From NCBI GenBank assembly GCA_012064415.1, contig SSNU01000346.1, positions 1 through 64,000 of the forward strand: a DNA stretch of 64,000 bases, written 5' to 3'. The stretch is from Gyrodactylus bullatarudis (taxonomy: Eukaryota; Platyhelminthes; Monogenea; Gyrodactylidea; Gyrodactylidae). The notes under the pieces were generated by a model. It ran no database searches, was not told the origin of the DNA, and saw only the letters and a list, made by a program, of their open reading frames with translations. Positions 1-12,521 of this stretch are shown here, one piece after another. The position numbers were made by a program, and so were the translations under genes. Positions within the stretch are counted from its first letter, which is position 1. Each line of letters begins with the position of its first letter.

Positions 1-240
1 CCTAAATGTTTAAAATCTATTATGCAGCATATTCGTAAGAAGATAGATTATACTCATTCTCTCCTTTATCCAGATCTTCACTAAAAACCAGAATGATTCT
101 TTGAAATTATTTATTAGATTTATATTTCATTATGTTCTAATAACATCTCAATAACTTTGAACCATTTTTCTATGTACTCATTTTAATTCATTTTAAATAC
201 AGATTATTTTCTAACAAAAAAAAATTAAAAATTAAATTAA
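1..240 (+). mobile_element. 3' end of a LINE (family B), cut by window edge
   Basis: The first 84 bases read as the last 27 codons of a non-LTR retrotransposon ORF, ending at TAA (82-84). The ending (SIMQHIRKKIDYTHSLLY) matches the C-termini of the LINE copies near 14.9 kb, 18.2 kb and 49.8 kb. An AT-rich 3' untranslated part ends in an A-rich tail near 215-240. The rest of the element lies outside the window. Confidence 0.75.
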
Positions 241-1031
241 ATCTTAGTTAAAACTGGCTACTAATAGCAAGATTCCCGGGATTCTTGAGACAATCAGATA
301 ATCTTGAAACCGAGTAGTAAATTTAACTGACTTTCATTCAATCATTTTACCTGTGAAAAATTCCATATTTTGAAATTTGAGTCGAGATTCTTTGATCTCA
401 GAGTCAGACAGTGATGAAAAAGTTGATTTTTAGTATCACGATTAGACAATGAGTGCGTGCTTCATGATCTAGATTCCACAAAATCCTGATCAAATTCGAT
501 AAAGAAATTGAGAATTTCATAAAAATCATAAATTCTCATCTTTATATTTGATAGGTGTAGAACTGAAATATACTTTAGCTTTTATAAATTATGTATAACA
601 AGGTGGTACTGTAGTTTTATATCAGGATTATAATTCAAACTATAATAAAAACTATTAAACGATCTAAAGATTTGTACGCTTGTGTGTCTAAATGCTCACT
701 CTAGTTTTATAATGGATACAATAGGGTATTAATTCAGATAAAAATAATGAACGTTAATAATATTGATGATGATGATGATAATTGTTATTATGGAAAAAAG
801 TTAAAGGTGGACATTTGGCGCCAGTTGAGTTTTCCTATTTTTTTCAACTAATTCCTCCACAGAGAAACAAGTAAAGAACAATGTATAAGATACATTCATT
901 CAAATATATGGCCAATAGATCAAAGTTTGGGTAGATAGATATATAAAAGAAGATTTATTGCGATTTACATAATAATTATAATTATTATTACATATAGAAT
1001 ACGAGGTGGTGGTTAAAAGTAAAGGCATAAT
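241..1031. other. AT-rich spacer with a foldback fragment
   Basis: I see no gene. Roughly 345-560 contains rearranged pieces of the large foldback family, including both inward and outward arm sequence and the terminal motif ending near 552. A short GAT microsatellite sits near 760-780. Confidence 0.45.
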
Positions 1032-1420
1032 TAAAGCTAGTTAATATGAAGATGGAAATTTATTACAAAATTCTCAAATCTTTTCATCAAGAAATCGAAT
1101 TTGATCAGGAATTTCCGGAACCTAGATCATGATGCCTACAATCACCATGTCAAAAAATCAATTTTCATGAAAAGTATACATTAGCATATTTCAAATCCCA
1201 AGTTAGCGGAAAATTCCCATTTTTTGAACTTTGAGTTTGAGATACTACGATTTGTTTTTAATGATCACGATTAGTCAAAGAAATCAAATTTGCTAAATCA
1301 GATTTTGATATCATTGATAGACACTGACGGAATAAGAAATTCTCGGCTCTATAAAGTTGATGTAAAAGTCTCAATATTTTTCTCCGGGTAGTCAAGAAAA
1401 ACTTAATTTTTTGAATCCCA
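1032..1420. repeat. Foldback-family left arm (single-ended copy)
   Basis: It begins with the family terminus (TAAAGCTAGTTAATATGAAG). The internal blocks seen in the complete copies at 3.99 kb and 15.15 kb follow, including the TTCCCATTTTTTGAACTTTG segment. No matching right arm follows, so this is a truncated copy. Confidence 0.6.
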
Positions 1421-2812
1421 TAATGAAATAAATACTATTCATTGAGTTTTCAAGATGAAAGAATTTGAATTTTGATACACCAAAATTTCCACTATTTAAC
1501 TTTTGAGCACAAAATCTTCGTTAATTTCAGACAATTGAAGGAACAAATGCTGGTATTCAGGATCAAAATCCCATAAATGATTCGAATTTGGCCACCAAAA
1601 TTCAAAGAAGTTCAGTCTTTTCACGAAAAAGTTAAAATCTCAAATTGTGTGTCGTTCTTTTGGAAAATTTCAGATGGTTCCCACAATATCCAAGCTATCC
1701 GGAGAAAAATAGAATTAACTCCAATATTCGCGTATATGCAAATTGATGATTAATCATTATAGAATGAGCATTGAAAAGAGGAAGATCAGGATCAAATCTT
1801 CAGCAGAGAAAATCATAATTTAGGTAGAATTATTTTTTAATATACCAGATACAGTGTAAAAGTTTTAGTATCATTGGAAAAGAAACTACTGGAGTGCTAG
1901 AATTTTTAATACCACCCAAGAAATCCGGTAGTTTGGAAAAAATATGAAAATTATACGCTAATTTGTAATTAACTCGAGATGCCAGTCTGAGACCAAAGGT
2001 TGAAAGTGAAAAAATCAATTTGACCCCGGAGAACGAAGGAGTGTTAACAGAGATAAGGGGTATTATATAATATATGTTCAATGAACATTGTTCATTGTAC
2101 ATACAGTTTCCCAAAATTATTAGTTGTTCTTTAGTTCATGTATTAGATGAATGCATATAAATGAATACCTTATATCTTTCATAGTGCAAGGGTATGAAGA
2201 GAACTGAGGCGAATCACACCTTGTGACACAAACTTTAAATACAACTCCATCTTCAAATTAAATGTAAAAGAATGTATTTTTAATTTATTTAGAGATAGAT
2301 AGCTCTATTTCTCCTTCATGTTTCACACATAGTGCAATGCCAAAAAATATATCTATATATAAAATGAAGGGAAAAATTTTAGAATATATATAATATATGA
2401 GAGAGATAGCAAGGTATCGTCTTTAAAATGTGTACTATTAACAAATACAAATGTAAAAATTATGGATATGGTATTTTATTTAAGAAATTAGGGTAGGATA
2501 ATTTTTGTTATTGTGTGGGTAGAGAGAGAACTTTGCATATATCCCAATTCAATTAAAATCAATCAATACTCAACTTTATTTCACAGTTCCCTTTCATCTT
2601 TTTATTAATGATTAATTGATTATAATCAGTCTCGATTAGAAGGGTGACTCTTATCTTAGAGAAAGCGAGCAAAATAAGTAGCGTATGAAAAATTTTAATC
2701 AATGTTTAATCTTTGCTTAAATCGCTTTTAATTTCCTCAAAGCTGGAAATTTTTCTGTTTTCAACATATGCGAAATTACTAAAAATTGCGAATTTCTGAC
2801 TTTAATTTATAC
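1421..2812. other. Intergenic or intronic AT-rich stretch
   Basis: No supportable gene. The only open frame of note (1830-2114, - strand) is low-complexity with no recognisable domain. If the Smad gene continues leftward, this stretch would lie in its intron. Confidence 0.4.
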
Positions 2813-3150
2813 AATAGAGATGTAACGACCTTTTTTTAAATCAAAGTTTTCCGTCAAATTTCCACATATAATTTTGATAACAGTAATGTGTGAGATCTAA
2901 AATAACTGAAAATTCGTTTGCAATCCCATGCATAGTCGTGCATTGCCCATTTTCCCTAAATTCCCTTGTAGGCATAGTGGTATAACAAAATTTAACAGAA
3001 ATTATCCTAGCATGATTCTATTACTATTTTCATTTGAAAAATCCTTAAAGCCTTATCAGCAAAAAGATATTCGAAATTTTAGCATAAATTCATTGAAAAT
3101 CTAGCGGTAGGTTTTTAAAATAGGTTGAAAAGTTTGTTACATCTCTATTA
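2813..3150. repeat. MITE-like element with 12-bp terminal inverted repeats
   Basis: The ends read TAGAGATGTAAC on the left and its reverse complement on the right, enclosing about 340 bp without coding potential. The terminal TAG is compatible with a hAT-type MITE. I could not find a convincing 8-bp target duplication. The interior resembles the 40.6-40.76 kb region weakly. Confidence 0.45.
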
Positions 3151-3990
3151 GGAAAATTACAAAATTTAGAAAAGCTGTAAATAATTCAGAGTAAATACTC
3201 AGCAAAAAATCTAAGTGAAATGGTGTTTGATTTTTTTAAATATAGAGAATACCTTTTGGTACTGATATAGTCAAGTACCTGATATTGGTGAAATCGAAAT
3301 AGGGAATAACTGGTTGCAGCTATACGAAAATAAAAGAATTTATTTAATTTTAAATGGTTTTTCAGGTCTGGACCAATAGGAATACCAATGTTTTTACATA
3401 GGAAAGTTGATTATATTTTTACTAATATTCATTGATAACATCTTTAGATTGTAAACTTGCATTTCGAGGGTAATCTTTGTTGTAAAATTTAGAAAAAAAG
3501 ATATTGAAGAAATGGAAAATTGTTTGTAAAAAATTCATTGGAAAATTCATTCCCACACAAAGGACTGAAGCAAAGGATCAGAAATGAAAGAAATATGGAG
3601 AAAGTGTGCAGTGCACTCGAGAATTTTTTTTGTCATGTTACATAAGCAGCCAAAATTTTACCTACCGCACACTTGTGAAATTGAAAGATTTTCTTTAAGA
3701 AAATTTCTTGTCCCATCGTAGCATCCAAGAAAAGTCACTTTTAGTATTAAAATTATTTATAGATGTTCCATTCTAAATTAACCCTGGTACAATTTATTAA
3801 AACTTGGTTCAATATTTAAATGCTATGCTATGGGTTTCCAAAGTAAAATGTGTAACATGTAAAAAGAATCTCTTACAGGTTAATTTTACCATGAATTACA
3901 AATCTGGAACATGGTGCCGCTTGTAAGTATGATGGTTATAATTATAAATAAAAGATGCCATTTCTTAACAATCACAATAATTTTTATAAT
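3151..3990. other. Gene-free AT-rich stretch
   Basis: I see no gene, RNA gene or clear repeat boundary here. Confidence 0.4.
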
Positions 3991-4722
3991 AAAGCTAATT
4001 GAAATGAAGTTGGGAATCTATGATTTTTACAGAAATCTCCATGTTTTCAACAAGAATTCGAATTTTTTGGAATCCTACTCATGTTTTTCACTTTTACCAT
4101 TTGAAACAAAAAAAATTCTAAAAGAAATTATTAAAAATAAGGCTATTTTTCAAATTTCAATTTCGCGCCAAAATCCCATTTTTCGGACTTTGAACCGGAA
4201 ATATTTAATGATTTGAAAGTTTGAGGATGATCAAAAGAGGTTTTTCAAGATCAGGATTAGACAAGAAAATCAATTCGACTGAATCTTATCTGATGCACAG
4301 CCTTATTATTGTTTGAGAGCTGAAATTCGATTTTTTGATCATTTTCACTACTTGAAAATCAATGAAATTTCGATTATTCAAAATCTCTCGAAGATGGAGT
4401 AGCAGTCGGTAATTTGACTGTGCTAGTCAGCTTTCTTGTCTAATCCTGATCTTGAAAAACCTCTTTTGATCATCCTCAAACTTTCAAATCATTAAATATT
4501 TCCGGTTCAAAGTCCGAAAAAATGGGATTTTGGCGCGAGATTGAAATTTGAAAAATAGCCTTATTTTTAATAATTTCTTTTAGAATTTTTTTGTTTCAAA
4601 TGGTAAAAGTGAACAACATGAGTAGGATTCCAAAAAATCTTTAAAAAATTTGAATTCTTGTTGAAAACATGGAAATTTCTGTAAAAATCATAGATTCCCA
4701 ACTTCATATTAACCAACTTTAG
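3991..4722. repeat. Complete foldback element (family 1), copy at 4 kb
   Basis: Two inverted arms of about 270-290 bp (3991-4270 and 4430-4722) flank a spacer of about 160 bp. The arms are near-identical reverse complements, including the block with GCGCCAAAATCCCATTTTTC and its complement. The termini (AAAGCTAATTGAAATGAAG, and the complement of AAAGTTGGTTAATATGAAG) agree with other family members. No transposase is encoded. An apparent ORF at 3911-4216 lies in the left arm and is spurious. Confidence 0.85.
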
Positions 4723-6239
4723 TTATTCTTTAAGAAATACTACACCTTTCTCTCTTCTTTCTTTTTCTACAGATAGACCAAAACAAGCCAGAAGACAACT
4801 TGGTCAGGTAGCAAGCGAATAACGTTATAGTCAATCTATGCCGAACAGCTCCCTGAAGAACTACTTGGTTCAAAATTATGAAAAAACATCATTTAAAGAC
4901 AAAATCCTACTTTTTTAAACTTGGGAATATTGATGATTTCAGTGATCAACAGTTCTTCTGAATACTTTGGTAGTTGAAAAGAAAAACAATTTCTCATACT
5001 CCATTCTTTACTAAAAGTATTAGTATGAGTATAGAACCAATAAAAATTGGATCGAATTTGGGAAAAGTATCCAAAAATGATTTTCAATAAATTTTTGTAA
5101 TTTGAATCTAATGCATTCAATGTATCGATGAGGAAATTAATTTTATTCTCCGTAATTATTTTTCATTAAAACCTACCACTCTTTTAATGTAAAAAGTACT
5201 TTGTGCTCCTAGCAATGAATGACACGATGTGTCACTATAATTTTGATCACCTGGTGCTAAAATAAACTAAAATGATTCGGTAAAAAATATCATTCTATTT
5301 CATTTTTTTCTTCTGCTTTTCGTTAACGAACTGTGAATTAGAAATTCTAATTGACTAATGTTTTTCTTGCAATTCAAAATTATAATTTAATTGGGTGGAA
5401 TATTTTGGTAATGATTTCGGAATCCGCTTAACTCCTTCAAACCCCTACCTCCTTTAAAGGGTTCCAAGACTGGATTTCATAGAATTTTTAGCTTTCGACT
5501 TTGAGTTATGATCTTTAAAAATGATAAACAAATAAAATTGTTTAATTTAAATTTTTGTCTGAAGTCAGGTTAAAATGCATTTTCGTGAATACATCATGTT
5601 GCAACACGTTTCCTTTGACAAATCAGTCTGTATGTTTAAAACATGGATGATTTTTTCATTCATCTGCGTTATAATTGCGTTCGAATTGATTGATACTTTT
5701 TATTTTTAGAAAAAAACGTCATTTTATTTATTGATTATGATTTAATATTTTTCGATTTATTGAAGTAATCTCAATATTTTTATTTTCAGTAAAGTTATCG
5801 GGATTAAATTTTAATATAGTTTTTAAGTACATTATTTCGAAAAAGATATATGTTTCAAAATCATATGCAAATTTCTTAGTGTCATTGGTGGTATGACGAT
5901 TGATACAAGTTAAAAATTCATTAAATTTTAATAACAAAAAGCTTAGTAAAAGATTTTGTACTTATTGAGTTTGTGATAGTATTTTCGTCATATCGAAATA
6001 AAAAGATTCTGAAAATTTGAAAATTTTTTACCCTCTAGATTTTGAGAAATATTCGAATTAGTGTTTTATGGAATTTTAGATTTTATTTTTTTAAAAAGTC
6101 TTATACTTATCAAAAACGGTGAAAAAAACAAAGGCTTCTTGTGTATTTCATTGTTGATGATCTGAATGAATATTTTTACTACAATCTGATCAAATTGAAA
6201 TGATTTACAAATAATGAAAGAAATAGTAAAAGTTGACGA
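4723..6239. other. Gene-free AT-rich stretch
   Basis: Short open frames on the minus strand (4893-5120, 5728-5937) have no recognisable domain and biased low-complexity composition. I see nothing else in this stretch. Confidence 0.4.
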
Positions 6240-7050
6240 AGTTCGTTCGGAAGATATGAAATTCGATAAGGAATTCGTGAAATTCAGTAAAAAAACTCGT
6301 AAAATTCATTAAAGAATAGTATTTTTAAATGTCATTATTGAAGTAAGATATGAAATTCAATAGGGAAGTTGTGAGAAACCATATGGAATTCATTAAGGAA
6401 TATTCAAGTTTTATTCGTCAATCAAAGATATCAATCCTTCGCTTGCAAGGGGACAAAATTAAGTTAAAATTACTTTAAATGTAGTGAATGAATTCAATTA
6501 TCTCAACTAGTCTTCTGATTGGTAAGCTATTGGATAGATGAGTTTAGTTTGGTTTTGTGTGAAGATTGGTCTCAATTCATTAATCACATTGGAGTGCCAT
6601 ATTCAACCGCTTACAAATGAATCCGCAATCCCAGAGAGAGTTTACCTCGAAGAAGAATGATTGTTGATATCAATGATTAATGTCAAAAAACGCCACAAGT
6701 TCTACAAAGCTTAGTTGATCATATCGAACGTTGAACAATGGAGAAAACATTGACTATCTAAGAGGACAAGACCGTATTCCTGTTGCTGAATATTATATGA
6801 GAAGACTCTAGGAGATCACAGAGGAAGCCATATAAACTCTAGATAAAATAATACAATTCACAAACCATGTGAAATATTGTTATCCTAAATTATTGCGAAA
6901 AGAAGATAAAATTTTCCTTTTATGAATTGTATTAATTCCATATCGTTTTTCACAACTTTCCTATTGAATTTCATATCTTCCTTCAATAATGACATTTTAA
7001 AATACTATTCCTTAAAGAATTTCACGAATTTCATATGTTCTTTAACGAAC
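6240..7050. repeat. Foldback element, second type
   Basis: Arms at about 6240-6400 and 6925-7050 are reverse complements over roughly 130 bp (for example AAGATATGAAATTCAATAGG on the left, complemented on the right near 6960-6985). They enclose about 520 bp of apparently non-coding sequence. The arms share no sequence with family 1. Confidence 0.65.
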
Positions 7051-8284
7051 TGCAAAAGGTTTAGAATGATATGCAAGCTGAAAAAACCACAAAAATTGTG
7101 AATTTAAGTAAAAATTCGAAATTTTTTGAGAAATTACGTGAATCACTCATTCAGTGTAAAATTGACAATTTCAGGGTTCACAGAGTAAAGCATGAAGCTA
7201 AAATTTCGAAAGATACACAAAATAATTCAGCAAAACGTTTTAATTACAATGCCATCCAAGAGTTTTATGACCTACTTAAAAGTAACTAAACATTCTATCA
7301 GAGTGGGAAATGTATGAATTCAACTATGAAATTAATTAAACCAGACGTTCGTGTTGGATATCTAATCCTAATAAATTATCAATATCAAATAAGGGTTTTT
7401 TCATGCTTTTATTAATTTTAATAATCGACATGGATAAATCAACCTGAGTCTGATACTAGGCCACAGCACTAGTGGTGGTGGTAGGATAAAAAAAACTGGT
7501 AATAAATACTCTTAACGCGTTAGAATGACTCATATTTTTACTTTATTAAATTATATTGTTGGCAGGAATGTATGCAGGACAGAGAAGTAGCTTTCCACTA
7601 GTACAAAAGTCATGTATATATATTACAATTAATCTCCAACCTATCTATCATCAAATCTATCTATTTCTCGTGTATCTTATCCGACATACATTTATAACAC
7701 AAATGCACAGGACAGAAAATTATAGTAAAAAGAAAAAAAAACTGAGTAAAAAAGTCCTTGGGTCTGATGTAGGAAACTTTTATGATTCTTTCGTGTTATC
7801 ATACATACGTATTTAGACGGAGATGTTTGCCTCATTCTTTGAGAAAGCTTAAGGGAGCTATAAAAGAAAGACTGTTTGCATAATAATAATACTTTGGTTG
7901 GATAAAAGTAGGAATATGAATATATTCTAGCTATTTCTCTTGTGTTTAAAATATATAAAACAACCCCTCAATAATCTACATTATTCTCTCATTTTTTTAT
8001 TTCAGAATAGGGATAAAAAATATAGATAAATGTCATAAAAGAAATCATTCTACTACATAGTAATAATATAATATACACACAGACAGTGGAGTTGAGATGA
8101 TGGAAATTAAAGCCCATAATTTGTATTTGTATGATTAATCATGAGTCATGTATCATTAATTTGGTGGAACAAAGCATTTTTACAACTTTTATATTTAATT
8201 TCAAGACTAGACATCAAGTTTTTGAAATAATACAGCTCTTAAAAATTAAGAACAATTCAAACAATGTGAAATAATAATACTCAC
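7051..8284. other. Non-coding stretch, possibly Smad intron
   Basis: No MH2-domain exon is visible on the minus strand here. Open frames at 7071-7289 and 7556-7816 (+) have no recognisable domain. If the Smad gene continues leftward, this is intron. Confidence 0.4.
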
Positions 8285-8314
8285 CCGGAGATAGGGAATC
8301 CATGGAAAAGTTGC
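8285..8314 (-). other. Candidate 30-nt second exon of the Smad gene
   Basis: The minus strand has an acceptor (tatatag) just before 8314 and a strong donor (GTGAGT) just after 8285. Joined to a GTACGT donor after position 8400, it keeps the frame and adds CNFSMDSLSPG, a Ser-Pro-containing sequence suited to a Smad linker. The alternative is that the first exon simply reads on to the TAG at about 8359. Splicing here is inferred. Confidence 0.4.
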
Positions 8315-8361
8315 CTATATATAGTAATAGAAAGAATAATTTAATTTTTTTACATTCTCTA

Positions 8362-9162
<801 letters not shown>

Positions 9163-9501
9163 ATGGTTCGAGAAAGGGTTACTCCATTTGTCGCCAAACT
9201 TAGAGATTTCCTCTTACAAGTAAAAATTAATTCATTTTTATTTTAGCGACCTTTCAATGATTCCTTACGTTATGCAGACCAAATGGCCCCGAGATCGATA
9301 CCAAAACCAAAATTACCCTACGGACCAAATCATGCCCTATCAGCAAATGATTATCTAGCTAGGGATACTAGAAGAAAAGTGGCAAAGCCAGAAATCTTAT
9401 TCTCCTCAGATGATCGGAAGCTTTTGGTGTCTGAAACTCAACAATCTCGTCGTTTTACGCCTGGAGACGTTTATATATGGGACTCGGGGCACAAATTATG
9501 A
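9163..9501 (+). CDS. NDUFA7: NADH dehydrogenase 1 alpha subcomplex subunit 7 (B14.5a), complex I
   Basis: This is an accessory subunit of mitochondrial respiratory complex I. Two exons (9163-9219 and 9247-9501) join in frame across a 27-nt intron to give 103 residues, close to the family's usual length of about 110. The N-terminus (MVRERVTPFVAKLRDFLLQ) has the amphipathic helix expected of the family. The core PKLPYGPNHALSANDYLARD is the family signature (human: [20 protein letters not shown]), and RRKVAKPEILFSSDDRKLL follows. Without the intron the frame would run into the TAG of the acceptor. The gene is divergent from the Smad gene and convergent with ICT1, whose stop codon lies 59 bp beyond. 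Confidence 0.92.
9220..9246 (+). other. 27-nt intron of NDUFA7
   Basis: The intron starts GTAAAA and ends TTTTATTTTAG. Its length is divisible by three and its acceptor TAG is in frame, so an unspliced message would stop after 27 codons. Removing it restores an unbroken match to the subunit family. Confidence 0.8.
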
Positions 9502-9560
9502 ATTAAATTTTAAATAGATAGATCAAAAGTTAAACTTAATTCATTTTTATTAAATATCTA

Positions 9561-10227
9561 TTAATCAAGATCATGAATTGATGGAGAACTTCGAATCTTT
9601 TTATTCATGGATTTATGGCTTTTTGATTCAATTCTAGCTTCATTGGCCTCTGATTTTCTAGAAAATAAAAACAATGTAATATGCATTCAAAATGCTAGAT
9701 AATATAGAAAAGTGTTTCTTTGAATTTGAAACTTACATCGCTGCAAATTTCTTTTTAGTTTCTTCGTCTGTTGGTTTTGGCACGGAACCAAGTTCCCTGA
9801 TAATACGTCTAATTCTTTCAAAACAATCAGCTTGATTGAGGAATTGCTTTCTTGTCTTATCTGAAGATATTAAAAAATCCCCCGATTTAGTAATATACTG
9901 TGAATATTCTTGAATCAACTTCTCCTTATGCTCATCTGGTATGAACGAAGCTTGAGAGACATTGAATCTGATTTCAACTTTAGTATTATCTAAGAAAAAA
10001 AATAAGAGTATAAGTATACTTTTGTTAACATGTTGTCCGCCAGGACCAGATGAGGCTAAATATTTAATTTTCAATTCATTTATTGGTATATAAGTGGAAG
10101 ATTTTATCTTAGTAATATCGATAGGTCTAAAAACAGCATTCGGATCAGAATTTGGATACAAGCTTGAGAGACTGAGATTTCTGGAGTAAAAACGCAATGA
10201 AGAATAGAAAATGTTTTTTGCTAACAT
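9561..10227 (-). CDS. MRPL58: Mitochondrial peptidyl-tRNA hydrolase ICT1 (mL62), ribosome rescue
   Basis: This release-factor-like protein of the mitochondrial large subunit hydrolyses peptidyl-tRNA on stalled ribosomes. Three exons (10227-10020, 9989-9737, 9657-9561) join in frame to 185 residues. The first residues (MLAKNIFYSSLRFYSRNLSL) look like a mitochondrial presequence. The catalytic GGQ loop is intact (SSGPGGQHVNK) and continues after splicing as NNTKVEIRF, as in the human protein (NKVNSKAEVRF). LISSDKTRKQFLNQADCFERI and a basic C-terminal tail (RIESKSHKSMNKKIRSS) follow, as expected for ribosome binding. The unspliced frame runs through the first intron and would end at MAAM; the GTAAGT donor there and the basic third exon argue for splicing. 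The introns are 30 and 79 nt. Confidence 0.9.
9990..10019 (-). other. 30-nt intron of ICT1, in-frame and stop-free
   Basis: It begins GTATAC and ends TTTCTTAG on the minus strand. Retention would keep the frame and add ten mostly hydrophobic residues (SILILLFFFL region) immediately after the GGQ loop, where orthologues have none. Confidence 0.75.
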
Positions 10228-12173
10228 TTCAAAATTTTATATAAGTAAAACAATTAGTTTGATTAACATCGTTAAACTCTGATTTAAAAAAATTTTAAAA
10301 TTATTTCTTTTAATTCATAAAAAAGTATTTTTTTTAATGTACATATTAGTACTTACAAGTATAAAGACTATTTTTTAAATAATCAATGTTGAATAAAAAT
10401 TGTTGTAATTTATTCTTGAATAAAAATTATTTCTAACGTATCCAAATATTCCTCGTGATAATTCACATAGTACTATCGCAGTACCATGAATTATTATAAT
10501 AATTATCAATTAGGGATTTATTTATTTCAAATTAATTTTCCAAATGAATCCTGGTGTCGTAGGATTAATATTTTAAGAATTTAAGCTTTTCGAGTACTCA
10601 AGAGAAGAACGGTATTTTTTTAAAAATCATTCAATTTCTACGTGAAATTTCTATAGAAACTTATTTTTTTTGTCTCCAGTGTACAAATTTTATACTTAAA
10701 ACTGAGCCAAAATTCATTTTTTCAATAATTATAAAATCAATAAAGATTCTCTATTATAATTCCAAGAGAGTGTATTCAATGAACTTAGAAAAATAATGAC
10801 AAGATTTCTCTTATAATCACGGTATTTTATAGATAAATCTTCAGAATTAAATTGTCCTGCTCATTCATTAGAATATCTTAGCACCTTGGGAACAATTTCT
10901 TGAATGCAGATTAATTCTCAATAATAATGAGGAGTATGGTTACATACCTAACTCATATATATAAAGCGTTGATGATGTCTTCTTATATTTCTTTCTTCCT
11001 GTAGTACTCTGCAATACAGAGTCTGCATACAAATCTTTGAAATTTAATTCCCAATCTCTAGATATACACACAGCAGTAGTAGTTATTTGGATTAAAATTT
11101 TGGGTAGAATTGTATATGAGAAAAAGACGTCACACCAAATTAAATTTCATCTGTCAACTCAACCATGGTAATATAATTCATACCTTTATTTCATTTAAAT
11201 TTTGTTACCTAACGTGCATACACATTACTACTCAATTAATTGTCCCTTATTTGAGAGAAAATTGAGGGAAGAAGCGAGGTGGGTAAAGTATTTCGTACTA
11301 CTGCCTACAATTATAGTCTTGGAATGAAATATTAAATTTCCACCAGCAGAAGCAATCTTAATTTTTAACAAGAATTGAATTATCAGTCTTTGAGTACCAT
11401 ATGAAATACTATATTTTAATTTTAGATTACATTAGACTTCTAATTATAATGTGTTTTGTAATTTTAATTCTCTCTATCAAGAATTCAGAATACATTTACA
11501 ATACAAGTTTTATTTCAGTGTGTCTAGGAAATTATTATGGCTTATTAACTAGATTCCTTAAATACAAAATGTACACATTTATTAATAGGATAGGGGGAAA
11601 TTTTAAAACTCACTTGTGCACCGACTTTTCCAATACAGATCTATGAATCTCAAACATTATCTTGCAAGGCATATCTCGAAAATGCCTGTTCATTGTAATA
11701 ATACTTGAAAATCCTGAATTTTTCAAATCGCCGCTCAATTTTCAATGAATTCTTACTACGTCTCTACTAAAATATTTGGGTAATATCTTGGTCATTAAAC
11801 AAAACCTTTTAGGGCCGCCATGGTATAATTTGTATGCAAAAATATATCAACTTGGGCCTGAAAGAGTAGAGTTATAATTTTTCGGCTTTAAAATAAGCAA
11901 ACATATCATGATAGAGAAGCATTATTGTGAATCTCATGGGTTTTTAACGAACGTGTCAGATTAATAAGCTGAGCCAGAAGATTAATAGATTTCCTATCGA
12001 ATAAAGTATTTCCTGAGGCTTAGATCGATAATCATGAGTTGCTAAAAGGATGTGATGAAAATAACCCGATAGAACTTTAAAGGATTGAATGGTCTTAGAT
12101 TTGTGATTTTATTCCAAAATGATGATTTTACACTGTCTAAATTTACTATAATACTAAAATATATGTTGAAAAT
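10228..12173. other. Gene-free AT-rich stretch
   Basis: No domain-bearing frame is visible. The 11401-11646 (+) frame is hydrophobic low-complexity sequence without recognisable homology. No repeat boundary could be fixed. Confidence 0.4.
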
Positions 12174-12521
12174 GTCAATGAATATAATAATTTACAAATT
12201 CTCAAAGAAGTAGTAAAAGAAGAAAAATAAACAGAATAAAATTTGAGCTAAAAAAACACCAAAACTCTCTGGAGATGACAACATAGATGTATTGGTCAAA
12301 GAGAAATTCTTTATTAGCTTATACAAACCAAATCTATGTGTTCAGAAAAATTACTCATACAATTTTCAACTACCCTGGCCGATGTGAGCTTTTTCACTTT
12401 TCTCTCCATTTCTGCTATTTATTGGAGAGTTTTGGTGTTTTTTTTAGCTCACATTTTATTCTGTTTATTTTTCTTCTCTTACTACTTCATTGAGAATTTG
12501 TAAATTATTATATTCATTGAC
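12174..12521. repeat. Palindromic MITE-like element (family 2)
   Basis: Two inverted arms of about 97 bp (12174-12270 and 12425-12521) share near-identical sequence, starting GTCAATGAATATAATAATTT and including AAACACCAAAACTCTC. They flank a spacer of about 155 bp with no coding potential. A related copy lies at about 26.40-26.51 kb. Confidence 0.75.

Noticed and set aside
3911..4216. 101-codon plus-strand ORF
   Set aside because: It lies in the left arm of a foldback element, has no domain, and the mirrored arm shows the same sequence is non-coding.
7071..7289. 72-codon ORF with basic composition
   Set aside because: It sits just outside the inverted repeat at 6.24-7.05 kb, with no homology I recognise and no joined exons.
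1..8284. Search for Smad MH2 exons on the minus strand
   Set aside because: None of the MH2 signature phrases or suitably long frames was found.
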